Assembly (NCBI GenBank): GCA_035260485.1
Contig: DATFVC010000028.1
Location: 1 to 58,317, forward strand
Reading direction: 5' to 3'
From: VRUE01 sp035260485
GTDB taxonomy: Bacteria > Actinomycetota > Thermoleophilia > Solirubrobacterales > 70-9
Length of the DNA stretch: 58,317 nucleotides
Of the stretch, positions 25,279 to 33,418 are shown one piece after another. The notes under the pieces are model-generated. The model did not search any database. It was given only the letters and a program-made list of their open reading frames with translations, and had not been told where the DNA came from. The translations under genes and the position numbers were made by a program. Position 1 is the first letter of the stretch. Every line of letters begins with the position of its first letter.

Positions 25279-26025
25279 ATGAGCGGCCCGCAGCTCAGCC
25301 TCGCGATTGCAGTCTTCCTCGCCTGCGCGGTCGAGGCCGTCGAGGCGTTCACGATCGTTCTCGCGGTCGGCAGCACTCGCAAGTGGTCCTCGGCGCTCTT
25401 CGGAGCTGCCGTCGCCGCCGTTGTTCTCGGCATCCTGATCGCTGCGCTCGGGCCGGCGCTCACCGTTCTCCCGATCGGGATCCTGCGCCTTGTGGTCGGC
25501 GGCCTGCTCCTGGTCTTCGGTCTGCAGTGGCTCCGCAAGGCGATCCTGCGAGCCGGCGGAGCCAAGGCGCTCCACGACGAGGCCGTCGCCTTCCAGCAGG
25601 AGAGCGTTGCCGCTCGGCGCGATGCCCTGGGGGAGGGGGTCGACTCCTACTCATTCGCCATCGCCTTCAAAGCAGTTCTGCTGGAGGGCCTGGAGGTCGC
25701 GTTCATCGTGCTCACCTTCGGCGCCAATCAGCACGACGTGCCCCTGGCCGCGCTCGCCGCCGCGCTCGCCGTTGTCGCCGTGATAGCCGCCGGGCTGGTG
25801 GCCCGGGCCCCACTGGCGCGCGTGCCGGAGAACTCGGTGAAGTTCGCTGTAGGTGTGTTGCTGACGACCTTCGGGGTCTTCTGGGGCGCTGAGGGCGCCG
25901 GCGCCTCCTGGCCCGGAGGAGAGGCCGCCTTGCCGGCGCTTGCCCTGCTGATCCTCACGGGCTCGTGGCTGATGGTTCGTGATCTGCGTGCCGGCCGCCC
26001 GCAGCTCGCGCCGGAGCCGAGCTGA
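25279..26025 (+). CDS. COG4280-type multi-span membrane protein
   Basis: The 248-residue protein has about seven spans. Two similar halves carry acidic motifs in membrane segments: VEAVEAFTIVLAVG near residue 20 and VLLEGLEVAFIVLTFG near residue 138. The pattern of paired Glu-containing motifs recalls UPF0016/GDT1-like cation exchangers, but that is only analogy. WLRKAILRAGG and the DExxxFQQE loop are as I remember for COG4280. It starts with ATG. A short inverted repeat (ACCCT-C-AGGGT) lies about 30 bp upstream. The next small gene follows by two bases. Confidence 0.65.
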   Translation: MSGPQLSLAIAVFLACAVEAVEAFTIVLAVGSTRKWSSALFGAAVAAVVLGILIAALGPALTVLPIGILRLVVGGLLLVFGLQWLRKAILRAGGAKALHDEAVAFQQESVAARRDALGEGVDSYSFAIAFKAVLLEGLEVAFIVLTFGANQHDVPLAALAAALAVVAVIAAGLVARAPLARVPENSVKFAVGVLLTTFGVFWGAEGAGASWPGGEAALPALALLILTGSWLMVRDLRAGRPQLAPEPS

Positions 26026-26027
26026 CG

Positions 26028-26234
26028 GTGAGAGGCGCCGCGCTGGGCATCTGGGAGTTCGTCGTCGGCGACGACTGGAGAGTCGCCTTTGGAATCGTCG
26101 TGACGCTCTCCGCGACGGCGCTGATCGCGGCTCTCGATCTTCCCGCCTGGTGGCTGAGTCCGATCGCGACGCTTGCGATCCTCTACTGGTCGGTCAGGCG
26201 CGGATCGGGCCGGAGCCGCCTTATGACCAAGTAG
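26028..26234 (+). CDS. small two-span membrane protein
   Basis: This 68-residue protein starts at a GTG two bases after the previous stop. It has IWEFVVGDDWRVAFG, then two hydrophobic spans (IVVTLSATALIAAL and WWLSPIATLAILYWSV) and a basic tail. Tight coupling suggests a partner of the COG4280 protein. Its last 52 bases overlap the 3' end of the convergent DedA gene, so the two transcripts are complementary there. Confidence 0.6.
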   Translation: MRGAALGIWEFVVGDDWRVAFGIVVTLSATALIAALDLPAWWLSPIATLAILYWSVRRGSGRSRLMTK

Positions 26235-26842
26235 ATGATGCCGCCGACGATCGCCGCCAGGACCGCGTAGTCGAGATAGCCGAGCTTGTGTCGCCACTGC
26301 TCCCAGTTGTCGCCGACGCTCTGCCCGATCAGCGCCAGCATCAGCACCCAGGGGATGCAGCCGGCGAGGGTGTAGGCCGTAAAGCGCCAGAACGGCATCC
26401 GCGCGACCCCGGCGGGCAGCGAGATGAAGGTGCGGACGATCGGCAGCATCCGTGAGAAGAAGACCGTGGCGCCGCCGTAGCGCTCGAACCAGTCGTCGGC
26501 CCATTTCAGATGTTTGGGGCTGATGTGGATCAGCTTGTTCTTCTCCAGCAGGTCGAGCCGCCCGTAGTAGCCGACCGCGTAGGCGATCCAGGACCCCGCC
26601 AGGTTGCCCAGCACGCCGGCGGCGACCACTCCGAACAGCGTCAGGTCACCTTTGGAGACGCTGAATCCGGCAAACAGCACGATCGCCTCGCTGGGGACCG
26701 GGACGCAGGCCGACTCCAGCGTCATCAGCAGGAAGACGGCGACGACCCCTGCTGAGCCGATGAATTCGGTGGCGACGTTGACGACGGGTTCGACGATCTT
26801 GTCGGTGAGGCTGGCGAGGAGGAGGAGGTGCACGAGCGCCAC
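26183..26842 (-). CDS. DedA/SNARE-associated family membrane protein
   Basis: The 219-residue protein has the DedA pattern: ESACVPVPSEAIVLFAGF, GNLAGSWIAYAVGYYGR, FERYGGATVFFSRMLPIVRTFISLPAGVARMP and the closing helices. The conserved F-[FS]-R-x-[IL]-P-x-[VI]-R motif is present (FFSRMLPIVR). DedA proteins are flippases or transporters for membrane lipids such as undecaprenyl phosphate, and support proton-gradient and envelope integrity. GTG start. An operator-like CTCATCT-N4-TTAAG stands 20 bp upstream, mirror image of the one before COG4705. Confidence 0.88.
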   Translation of the reverse strand: MALVHLLLLASLTDKIVEPVVNVATEFIGSAGVVAVFLLMTLESACVPVPSEAIVLFAGFSVSKGDLTLFGVVAAGVLGNLAGSWIAYAVGYYGRLDLLEKNKLIHISPKHLKWADDWFERYGGATVFFSRMLPIVRTFISLPAGVARMPFWRFTAYTLAGCIPWVLMLALIGQSVGDNWEQWRHKLGYLDYAVLAAIVGGIIYLVIRRLRPDPRLTDQ

Positions 26843-26854
26843 TTTTTCGATTGA

Positions 26855-26872
26855 GCCTTAAGAGCAGATGAG
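26855..26872 (-). promoter_or_regulatory. CTCATCT-N4-TTAAG motif before dedA
   Basis: On the minus strand CTCATCT (26872-26866) is followed after 4 nt by TTAAGGC. It is the same two-part arrangement as at 26920 on the other strand, about 50 bp away. Confidence 0.42.
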
Positions 26873-26919
26873 AGATAGAGGTAACGCTTCGCTAATTGTT
26901 CGATGAGACGGGGGCAGCT

Positions 26920-26937
26920 CTCATCTTCGCTTAAGTG
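26920..26937 (+). promoter_or_regulatory. CTCATCT-N4-TTAAG motif before the COG4705 gene
   Basis: CTCATCT - 4 nt - TTAAGTG, 23 bp before the ATG at 26960. A decayed version (CTCACCT - 4 nt - CTTAGGC) precedes the decayed COG4705 copy at 36185. Confidence 0.42.
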
Positions 26938-26959
26938 CGGTACCCCACACTGCCGCGCC

Positions 26960-28213
26960 ATGAATGAGATCGCAGCACCGCCGATAGCCGCAGTCCCCCG
27001 CCACGACACCCCGTCGCTGGGTCGTCAGATGCTCAACAAGGTCCCGGAGATCACCCTCTACTTCTGGATCATCAAGATCCTCTGCACGACGGTTGGGGAG
27101 ACCGCGGCAGACCTGATGAACGAAGAACTCGGCTTGGGTCTCACCAACACGACCTACATCATGACCGCCGGTCTGATCGCGGTCCTCATCGTCCAATTCA
27201 GGACGAGGAAATACATACCTGGGATCTATTGGCTCGCGGTCGTCCTGATCAGCATCGTCGGCACCCTGATCACCGACAACCTGGTCGACAACGCCGGAGT
27301 CGCCCTGCAGACGACGACGATCGCCTTCAGCATCGCCCTCGCACTCGTATTCGCGGTTTGGTACTGGAGCGAGCGGACCCTATCCGTCCACACCATCGTG
27401 ACCACCAGGCGCGAGGCCTTCTACTGGTTGGCGATCCTCTTCACCTTCGCCCTCGGCACCTCCGCGGGGGACCTGTTCGCCGAGAAGCTCGAACTCGGCT
27501 TCCTGCCCTCGGCCGGGATCTTCGCCGGGGCAATTGCGATCATCGCGGTCGCCCACCTCCGCTTCAAGCTGAACGCGATCCTCGCCTTCTGGCTCGCCTA
27601 CATCCTCACCCGCCCCCTCGGCGCCTCGATCGGCGATTATCTCTCCCAGCCGGTTGAAGAAACCGGTCTCGGCCTGGGCACGATCCTGACCAGCGTCATC
27701 TTCCTGGTCACTATTCTTGCCCTGGTTATCTACCTGACGATCTCCAAGCGAGACTTGATCGCGGTCCCCAGCGCGGAGGCCCAGCTCGACAGACATGAAG
27801 CGGACGGGGAGCCCCGCGTCCTGGTGGTCACGAACAAGACCGACGCCACGCCAGCGGTGATCGAAGCGGTGCGCGAACGCGCCTTGGCCGGCCCGGCCCG
27901 GTTCTTCGTGCTCGTCCCCAACCCCGGTCACCTGGCATTCGACCGCAACAGCACCGATACCAGCCTCGGGCAGAAGGTTCTGGAGCGGGCGCTGCCGCTG
28001 CTCGAGGAGCCCGCGGGGACCGAGGTCGAGGGCAGGGTCGCTGTCAGCCCCAACGCCTACGACGACATCGTCGAAGAGCTGGACAAGGGCGACTACCGGG
28101 AAATCATCCTCGAGACCATTCCCAGCCACGTGTCGCACTGGCTGCACGTCGACCTTCCCGAGCGGGTGGCCGGCCTCGGCTACCCGGTGAAGACTGTGAC
28201 GGCTACTCACTAG
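26960..28213 (+). CDS. COG4705-type membrane protein with fourfold internal repeat and cytosolic C-terminal domain
   Basis: The 417-residue protein starts MNEIAAPP. Its membrane part (about residues 25-270) consists of four repeats. Each starts FW or YW and has a G-x4-D motif: GETAAD, GTLITD, GTSAGD and GASIGD. The repeated glycine-acid turn in a helix pair suggests an ion pathway, but no function is established to my knowledge. From about residue 285 a Rossmann-like USP-type domain follows (PRVLVVTNKTDATP, RFFVLVPNPG, VEELDKGDYREIILET). It is bracketed by DedA and ZIP genes. Confidence 0.68.
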   Translation: MNEIAAPPIAAVPRHDTPSLGRQMLNKVPEITLYFWIIKILCTTVGETAADLMNEELGLGLTNTTYIMTAGLIAVLIVQFRTRKYIPGIYWLAVVLISIVGTLITDNLVDNAGVALQTTTIAFSIALALVFAVWYWSERTLSVHTIVTTRREAFYWLAILFTFALGTSAGDLFAEKLELGFLPSAGIFAGAIAIIAVAHLRFKLNAILAFWLAYILTRPLGASIGDYLSQPVEETGLGLGTILTSVIFLVTILALVIYLTISKRDLIAVPSAEAQLDRHEADGEPRVLVVTNKTDATPAVIEAVRERALAGPARFFVLVPNPGHLAFDRNSTDTSLGQKVLERALPLLEEPAGTEVEGRVAVSPNAYDDIVEELDKGDYREIILETIPSHVSHWLHVDLPERVAGLGYPVKTVTATH

Positions 28214-28249
28214 CCCGGGGGCTTTGCCGGCAGAGACGGAGAAAGGCTG

Positions 28250-28263
28250 TTAGGGTGCCCTAA
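28250..28263. promoter_or_regulatory. DtxR/MntR-like metal box
   Basis: Inverted repeat TTAGGG-TG-CCCTAA, 30 bp before the ZIP gene start. It resembles the TTAGG...CCTAA boxes of DtxR-family metalloregulators, though the known 19-bp consensus is only partly matched. Confidence 0.5.
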
Positions 28264-28292
28264 TCCATTCTTCGCTTTTGGAGGCAAGCACC

Positions 28293-29141
28293 TTGTCGTT
28301 CGCTCAAACCGCAGCCCTCGGAGCCCTGGCGGGCTTCACCATCTACCTCGGTCTTCCCTTTGGCCGCCTGCAGCTGCTGGGCGGCCGTGCCCGCGTGGCG
28401 CTCGCGATGTTCGCGGTCGGGGTGCTCGCCTTCATCTTCGTCGACGTCATGGAGCACGCCTTCGGGATCGTCGAGGCGGCAGTGGAAGGCTTCAAGGACG
28501 AAAGCGGCAGCCTTGGCCACGCCGTCGGCCTCGCGGCGCTGCTCGGCGGTGGCTTCGGCATCGGCCTGGCCGGCCTGGCGATGACCGAGCGTCGCTTGCG
28601 CTCGCTGCGTCCGCTGCCCCCGATGGCGGGGGGCGCGGTCGACGTCTTGAGTGCCGAGGAGCTTCTCCGCGATGAAGCCGCCGCCCGTGCGAGGGCTCTG
28701 CGGACGGGAATGACGATCGCGGTCGCGATCGGGCTGCACAACTTCGCCGAGGGTCTCGCGATCGGGGTGTCGGCGAGCGCCGGGGACATCAGCTTGGCCA
28801 CGGTTCTGATCGTCGGCTTCGCCCTCCACAACGCCACCGAGGGGTTCGGCATCGTCGGCCCTCTCGGCGACGTGCGCCCTTCCTGGAAGTGGCTGGGCTT
28901 GGTCGGGCTGATCGGCGGCGCTCCCACCTTCCTCGGCTCGATGCTCGGCTACAGCGTCACCTCCGAGCCGCTGGAGCTTGCCTTCTACGCCGTTTCCGGC
29001 GGAGCCATCCTCTACGTGATCGGCGAGGTCTGGAACGGGATGCGCCGCCACGGTCACCGCGAGCTGGGTCTCTGGCTGCTCTCGGTCGGCTTCTTCGTCG
29101 GGGTCCTCACCGACCTCGTTGTCGCCTACGGCGGCGGCTGA
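28293..29141 (+). CDS. ZIP-family metal transporter
   Basis: The 282-residue protein starts at a TTG eight bases after a GGAGG ribosome site; an earlier in-frame TTG lies inside that site. It has eight spans with the ZIP metal motifs GLHNFAEGLAIG in the fourth span and ALHNATEGFGI in the fifth. The cytoplasmic loop between spans 3 and 4 is short and lacks a long His-rich stretch. ZIP proteins import Zn, Mn or Fe. A DtxR/MntR-like box at 28250 points to repression by a metalloregulator, so iron or manganese is most likely. Confidence 0.9.
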   Translation: MSFAQTAALGALAGFTIYLGLPFGRLQLLGGRARVALAMFAVGVLAFIFVDVMEHAFGIVEAAVEGFKDESGSLGHAVGLAALLGGGFGIGLAGLAMTERRLRSLRPLPPMAGGAVDVLSAEELLRDEAAARARALRTGMTIAVAIGLHNFAEGLAIGVSASAGDISLATVLIVGFALHNATEGFGIVGPLGDVRPSWKWLGLVGLIGGAPTFLGSMLGYSVTSEPLELAFYAVSGGAILYVIGEVWNGMRRHGHRELGLWLLSVGFFVGVLTDLVVAYGGG

Positions 29142-29181
29142 GCGGGTTTCGCTCGGCTCTGCCCGAGGCTCCTCGCCGGCT

Positions 29182-29199
29182 CTCATCTGGCATTCATCT
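29182..29199 (+). promoter_or_regulatory. CTCATCT/TTCATCT direct repeat before the TCS genes
   Basis: CTCATCT - 4 nt - TTCATCT, 11-bp period, 20 bp before the ATG of the regulator at 29219. A TGGGAT hexamer at 29204 could serve as -10. Autoregulation is inferred. Confidence 0.55.
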
Positions 29200-29218
29200 T
29201 CTCTGGGATCGTGTGTGC

Positions 29219-29899
29219 ATGCACGTCTTGGTCGTCGAGGACGAGGTGAAGATGGCAGCTTTGATTCGCCGCGGGCTGAGCGAGCAGGGGCTCACGGTCG
29301 ACCTCGCCGGGACCGGTGAGGACGCGGTCGGCATGGCCCGGGCATCCGCCTATGACGCGATCGTCCTCGACGTGATCCTGCCGGGAATGGACGGCTTCGA
29401 GACCTGCCGCAACCTTCGCCTCGAAGGAATCTGGTCGCCGGTGCTGATGCTGACCGCGCGCGGGGCGCTCGAGGACCGGGTCGCCGGGCTGGACGGTGGC
29501 GCCGACGACTATCTCACCAAGCCTTTCTCCTTCGCCGAGCTGCTGGCTCGACTTCGCGCATTGGTCCGTCGCGGCCAGAGCGAGCGCCCTTCGATCGTTG
29601 AGGTGGGGGAGCTGCGACTCGATCCCGCCACGCATCAGGTCTGGCGGGGAGAGACCGAGATCGAGCTCTCGGCAAAGGAATTCGCGCTTCTGGAGGCCTT
29701 CATGCGCAGTCCCGGTCACGTCCTCAATCGCTCGCAGCTGCTCGACCGGGTGTGGGAGTACGACTACGAACACCGCTCGAACGTGATCGAGGTCTACATC
29801 CGCTATCTGCGACGCAAAATCGACCTGCCCTTCGGCGTCAAGTCGCTCGAGACGGTACGCGGCGCCGGCTACCGACTGCGAAAGGACGGTGGGCGCTGA
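29219..29899 (+). CDS. OmpR/PhoB-family response regulator
   Basis: The 226-residue regulator starts MHVLVVEDEVKMA at the second ATG of the region. Receiver motifs are IVLDVILPGMDGF, MLTARG and LTKPF. The effector domain contains HRSNVIEVYIRYLRRKI and ends ETVRGAGYRLRKDGGR. It is a paralogue of the regulator at 13733, including the recognition helix region (RSNVI). It heads a run of genes through 36120 and carries the TTCATCT repeat in its own promoter. Its kinase overlaps it by four bases. Confidence 0.93.
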   Translation: MHVLVVEDEVKMAALIRRGLSEQGLTVDLAGTGEDAVGMARASAYDAIVLDVILPGMDGFETCRNLRLEGIWSPVLMLTARGALEDRVAGLDGGADDYLTKPFSFAELLARLRALVRRGQSERPSIVEVGELRLDPATHQVWRGETEIELSAKEFALLEAFMRSPGHVLNRSQLLDRVWEYDYEHRSNVIEVYIRYLRRKIDLPFGVKSLETVRGAGYRLRKDGGR

Positions 29900-31266
29900 G
29901 CCACCTCTCGATTCGCCTTCGCGTCACCCTCGCCTTCGCTGCCGTGATGGCTCTCGTCCTCGGCGCCACCGGTGTCTTCGTCTACCTGCGCTTCAGCGCC
30001 GAGCTGGACAGCACGATCAACTCCGGCTTGCGATCGCGGGCAAGCGATGTCGCCGCGCTGGTCAAGGAGGTCGACTCCGGGCTGAGGGAGGGTCATCAGA
30101 ACCTGGTCGGGCGCACCGAGAGCTTCGCTGAGGTGCTCGACTCCAAGGGCCGTGTCTCGGACTCCTCGCTGGCCGTGGGACGCCATGTGCTGCTTTCGCC
30201 TTCCGAGCTGCAACGAGCGCTGCGGGGGCCGATCATCCTCAACCGCGGCCCCCTTCCAGGCTTGAGGGACAAGTCGCGCCTGCTGGCGGTCCCGGTCAGC
30301 GCCAAGGGACGGGAGAGGGTTGTCGTCGTCGGCACCTCGACCGAGGCGCGTGACGAGTCGCTCTCGGACCTGGCTCAGCTCTTGCTGGTGGGCTGCCCGG
30401 TGGCCCTGATCCTCGCCTCGCTCGCCGCCTACGGCGTTGCCGCAGCCGCCCTGCACCCGGTCGAGGCGATGAGGTCGCGGGCGGCTGAGATATCGGCGGC
30501 TGAGCCCGACCAACGCCTTCCGGTGCCGCCCACGCACGACGAGGTCGCCCGCCTTGGAACCACGCTGAACGAGATGCTCGAACGACTTGGAGAGGCGCTG
30601 GAGCATGAGCGAGCGTTCGTCGCCGACGCCAGCCACGAGCTGCGCACCCCTCTGGCGATTCTGCGGACCGAGCTCGAGCTTGCCCTGGCGGAAGGTCGCT
30701 CGCCGGAAGAGCTGCGAGCCGCGCTGTCATCAGCCGCCGAGGAGACCGACCGGCTCTCTCAGCTCTCCGAAGATCTGCTGACGATTGCCCAGACCGAACG
30801 GGGAGAGTTGCCGCTCCGCTTGGCCCGCGTGAACCTGGCAGAGACCTTCGATGGCGTCAGCCGCAGGTTCACCCGCAGAGCAGAAGACGGGGAACGGGAA
30901 ATCGAGGTGAACGCACCCCCCTCGCTCGGGTTCGACGCCGATCGTCTGCGCCTCGATCAGGCGATCGGGAGCATGGTCGACAACGCTCTGCGCTACGGCG
31001 CCGGCCCGATCGACCTCCAGGCGAGGGCGGAGGACGGATCGATCGAGATCCATGTGCGGGATCGCGGCGAGGGGTTCTCCGAGGAGTTCCTAGGGCGGGC
31101 GTTCGAGCGTTTCAGCCGGGCCCCGGCCAGTCGCGACGGCGGCAGCGGCCTCGGGCTGGCAATCGTGCGAACCGTCGCTCGCGCCCACGGAGGCGATGCG
31201 CACGCCGCCAATCGCCTTGGCGGAGGCGCCGACGTCTGGTTGTCGCTGCCCACCCGCCGCACCTAG
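29896..31266 (+). CDS. sensor histidine kinase, probably with a CTG start
   Basis: No ATG, GTG or TTG lies where the N-terminus should be. A CTG at 29896 overlaps the regulator stop (CTGA), exactly replacing the GTGA seen in the paralogous pair at 13736. From there 456 residues follow: span at about residues 8-30, sensor domain, span near 150-175, HAMP-like ALHPVEAMRSRAAEI, H-box FVADASHELRTPLAIL, N-box GSMVDNALRYGAG and G-boxes DRGEGFSEE and GSGLGLAIVR. A longer GTG-started form beginning at 29752 would overlap the regulator by 148 bases and is unlikely. Confidence 0.85.
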   Translation: MSHLSIRLRVTLAFAAVMALVLGATGVFVYLRFSAELDSTINSGLRSRASDVAALVKEVDSGLREGHQNLVGRTESFAEVLDSKGRVSDSSLAVGRHVLLSPSELQRALRGPIILNRGPLPGLRDKSRLLAVPVSAKGRERVVVVGTSTEARDESLSDLAQLLLVGCPVALILASLAAYGVAAAALHPVEAMRSRAAEISAAEPDQRLPVPPTHDEVARLGTTLNEMLERLGEALEHERAFVADASHELRTPLAILRTELELALAEGRSPEELRAALSSAAEETDRLSQLSEDLLTIAQTERGELPLRLARVNLAETFDGVSRRFTRRAEDGEREIEVNAPPSLGFDADRLRLDQAIGSMVDNALRYGAGPIDLQARAEDGSIEIHVRDRGEGFSEEFLGRAFERFSRAPASRDGGSGLGLAIVRTVARAHGGDAHAANRLGGGADVWLSLPTRRT

Positions 31267-31275
31267 CGATCTGCT

Positions 31276-31293
31276 CTCATTTCCTTCTCATCT
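31276..31293 (+). promoter_or_regulatory. CTCATTT/CTCATCT direct repeat before the ABC module
   Basis: CTCATTT - 4 nt - CTCATCT, 11-bp period, between the kinase stop and the lipoprotein start. It suggests a second, TCS-controlled promoter for the lipoprotein-ABC genes. Confidence 0.5.
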
Positions 31294-31344
31294 GGCCCTA
31301 GTAGACCTTCTAGCTGGATAGTCACTTTCGGCGAAGGAGGAACT

Positions 31345-32001
31345 GTGAAGGCCAAGATGGCGATCTCCCTGGTGCTGGTGAGCGTCCTCACCGCGGCCAG
31401 CCTGCTCGCAGCGGGGTGTGGCGGCGGCGGCTCGAGCACCTCGACCGCGGGCAACACTTCGACCCCTGGTGAAAGCAGCCAGTCGACCGAAGGCCAGGAA
31501 GCCGGCAGCGGCGGCGCTCCGAGCGAGGCACAGGCGGCTGCGACCGGGGACATACCCGACAACCAGGTGTTCCTGCTCTTCCACGATCCCAAGGCCGGCT
31601 ACTCGATCCGCTACCCGGAGGGCTGGGCGCGCAAGGGGTCGACGAGCCAGGTGACGTTTCAGGAAAAGGCCAATGTGATCCACGTCTCGGTTGGCAAAGG
31701 CGCTCCTCCTACCGAAGCCTCGGCTGTCAGCGGAGTCGAAAACCTGCGCAAAACCGATTCGACGGTGCATGGACAGGCGGCCGAAAAACTCACCATTGGC
31801 GGCAAGCCAGTGGTGAAAATCACCTACTCACGGCTGAGCGCGCCCGATCCCGTCACCGGCAAGCGCCTGAAGCTCATCATCGACCGCTACGAATACGGCA
31901 ACAAGGGCAAGGTCGCGGTCCTCGACCTCGCCACTCCGGAAGGAGTCGACAACGTCGACGCCTACCGGATGATCAGCGAAAGCTTCGAATGGCAACGCTA
32001 G
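31345..32001 (+). CDS. lipoprotein of the plus-strand ABC module
   Basis: GTG start with a strong ribosome site (GAAGGAGG). The 218-residue protein has a lipoprotein signal with lipobox LAAGC near residue 25 and a long Ser/Thr/Gly tether. The folded part starts FLLFHDPKAGYSIRYPEGWAR, a PsbP/Mog1-like opening, and ends YRMISESFEWQR. It is not recognisably related to the lipoprotein at 21232, although it holds the same place next to the double-ATPase transporter. Its 3' end overlaps the ATPase gene by 13 bases, so the two are tightly coupled. Confidence 0.8.
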   Translation: MKAKMAISLVLVSVLTAASLLAAGCGGGGSSTSTAGNTSTPGESSQSTEGQEAGSGGAPSEAQAAATGDIPDNQVFLLFHDPKAGYSIRYPEGWARKGSTSQVTFQEKANVIHVSVGKGAPPTEASAVSGVENLRKTDSTVHGQAAEKLTIGGKPVVKITYSRLSAPDPVTGKRLKLIIDRYEYGNKGKVAVLDLATPEGVDNVDAYRMISESFEWQR

Positions 32002-32711
32002 AGAGTCTCTACCGTGAGCCGGAGGCCGAGCAGGCGCCGCCGGAGTGGCCGGTGCTGGAGATGCACGACGTCTTCAAGATCTACCGCTCCGCCGTGGTGG
32101 AGACCGTCGCCCTGCGCGGGGTCGATCTAGAGGTCCAAAAGGGTCAGCTCGTGGCGATCCTCGGTCCCTCGGGCTGCGGGAAGAGCACCCTGCTTGCCCT
32201 GGCCGCGGGCCTCGACCGGGCCTCGGCCGGCGACGTGCGCAGCTTCGGCACCTCGTTGATCACCCAGAGCGAGCCAGAGCTCGCCGAGTACAGGGCGCGA
32301 GGGGTCGGCATCGTCTTCCAGAGCAACAACCTCTGGCCGACGCTCACCGCCCTGGAGAACGTGGTTGCCGCGCTGCGCCTCGGCGGGGTGGAGTCGCCGG
32401 TCAAGCGGGCTGAAGACGCGCTCGCGGAGTTCGGGCTTGGCAGACGCCGGGGTCACAGGGCGATGGCGCTCTCAGGGGGGGAGCAGCAGCGGGTTGCGAT
32501 TGCCGCCGCCGTCGCCCGCCGGGCGCCGCTCATCCTCGCCGATGAGCCGACCGGCGAGCTCGACGCCGACAACCAGCAGGTGGTGCTCAGTGTGCTGCGG
32601 CGGCTGCCGGCAGAACACGACTGCGCCGTCGTCGTCGTCACCCACTCCAAGGTCGTCGCCGGCGCCGCCGACCGCGTCGTTGAACTCCGTGACGGAGCGG
32701 TGGTCCGATGA
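31989..32711 (+). CDS. MacB/LolD-type ABC ATPase (first of the pair)
   Basis: The 240-residue protein has FKIYRSAVVETVALRG before Walker A GPSGCGKST. The signature is LSGGEQQRVAIAAAV, Walker B LILADEPTGELD, H-loop VVTHSK. It matches the ATPase at 20513 in its lead-in motif and in Walker B (ADEPTGELD). The residue after the H-loop His is Ser, whereas the second ATPase of the pair has Asp. The end overlaps the second ATPase gene (ATGA). Confidence 0.9.
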   Translation: MATLESLYREPEAEQAPPEWPVLEMHDVFKIYRSAVVETVALRGVDLEVQKGQLVAILGPSGCGKSTLLALAAGLDRASAGDVRSFGTSLITQSEPELAEYRARGVGIVFQSNNLWPTLTALENVVAALRLGGVESPVKRAEDALAEFGLGRRRGHRAMALSGGEQQRVAIAAAVARRAPLILADEPTGELDADNQQVVLSVLRRLPAEHDCAVVVVTHSKVVAGAADRVVELRDGAVVR

Positions 32712-33418
32712 GCGTCGCGACTGCCAGCGCCACGACTCTCTCCACCTGCCGGGGCGCGTCGGTCACCTACGGAGAAGGCGAGGCGCAGGTCCGGGCGCTG
32801 ATCGGGGTAGACCTGAGCATCGCGCCGGGGGAGAGCGTTGCCCTGCAGGGCCCCTCCGGCTCTGGCAAGACGACGCTGCTGCACCTGCTCGGCGGACTCC
32901 TCGTGCCGACCGCGGGGGAGGTGCTCTGGAAGGGCGAGACGCTCTCCTCTCTGGACGCCGCTGCCCGCAGCAAGACGCGGGCCGGGGGCATCGCCTACGT
33001 CCTGCAGGGCTCCAACCTGCTGCCGACCTTCAACGCCTTTGAGAACGTCGCCTTCGCCGTCTGGGTTGCGGCGCGAGCTGGGCTCGACGCCCGCCAGGCG
33101 CCGGCTGAGCTGCTCGGGCTGGTCGGCCTTGCCGATAAGGGCGCCGCTTTGCCCGCCGAGCTTTCCGGTGGGGAGGCCCAGCGTGTCGCGCTCGCCAGGG
33201 CGCTCGCCCAGTCGCCGGAGCTGCTGCTCTGCGACGAGCCGACCGGCCACCTCGACTCCGACACCGCCGGGCGGGTGCTCGACCTGCTCGAAGCTCTGCA
33301 GGAGCGCTTTGGCTTCGCCTTGGCGCTCGCCACTCACGACCGCGGCGTCGCGGCGCGCTGGACGCGCCAGGTGCGCCTCGCCGACGGGCGGATCGTGGTG
33401 GGGCCGGAGCGATCATGA
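32708..33418 (+). CDS. MacB/LolD-type ABC ATPase (second of the pair)
   Basis: The 236-residue protein has Walker A GPSGSGKTT, signature LSGGEAQRVALARAL, Walker B LLLCDEPTGHLD and H-loop LATHDR. All catalytic residues are present, so it is not a dead partner. It corresponds to the ATPase at 19804 by gene order. ATGA overlaps on both sides show that the two ATPases and the permease are made together in fixed ratio, consistent with a heterodimeric nucleotide-binding unit on one two-core permease. Confidence 0.9.
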   Translation: MSVATASATTLSTCRGASVTYGEGEAQVRALIGVDLSIAPGESVALQGPSGSGKTTLLHLLGGLLVPTAGEVLWKGETLSSLDAAARSKTRAGGIAYVLQGSNLLPTFNAFENVAFAVWVAARAGLDARQAPAELLGLVGLADKGAALPAELSGGEAQRVALARALAQSPELLLCDEPTGHLDSDTAGRVLDLLEALQERFGFALALATHDRGVAARWTRQVRLADGRIVVGPERS

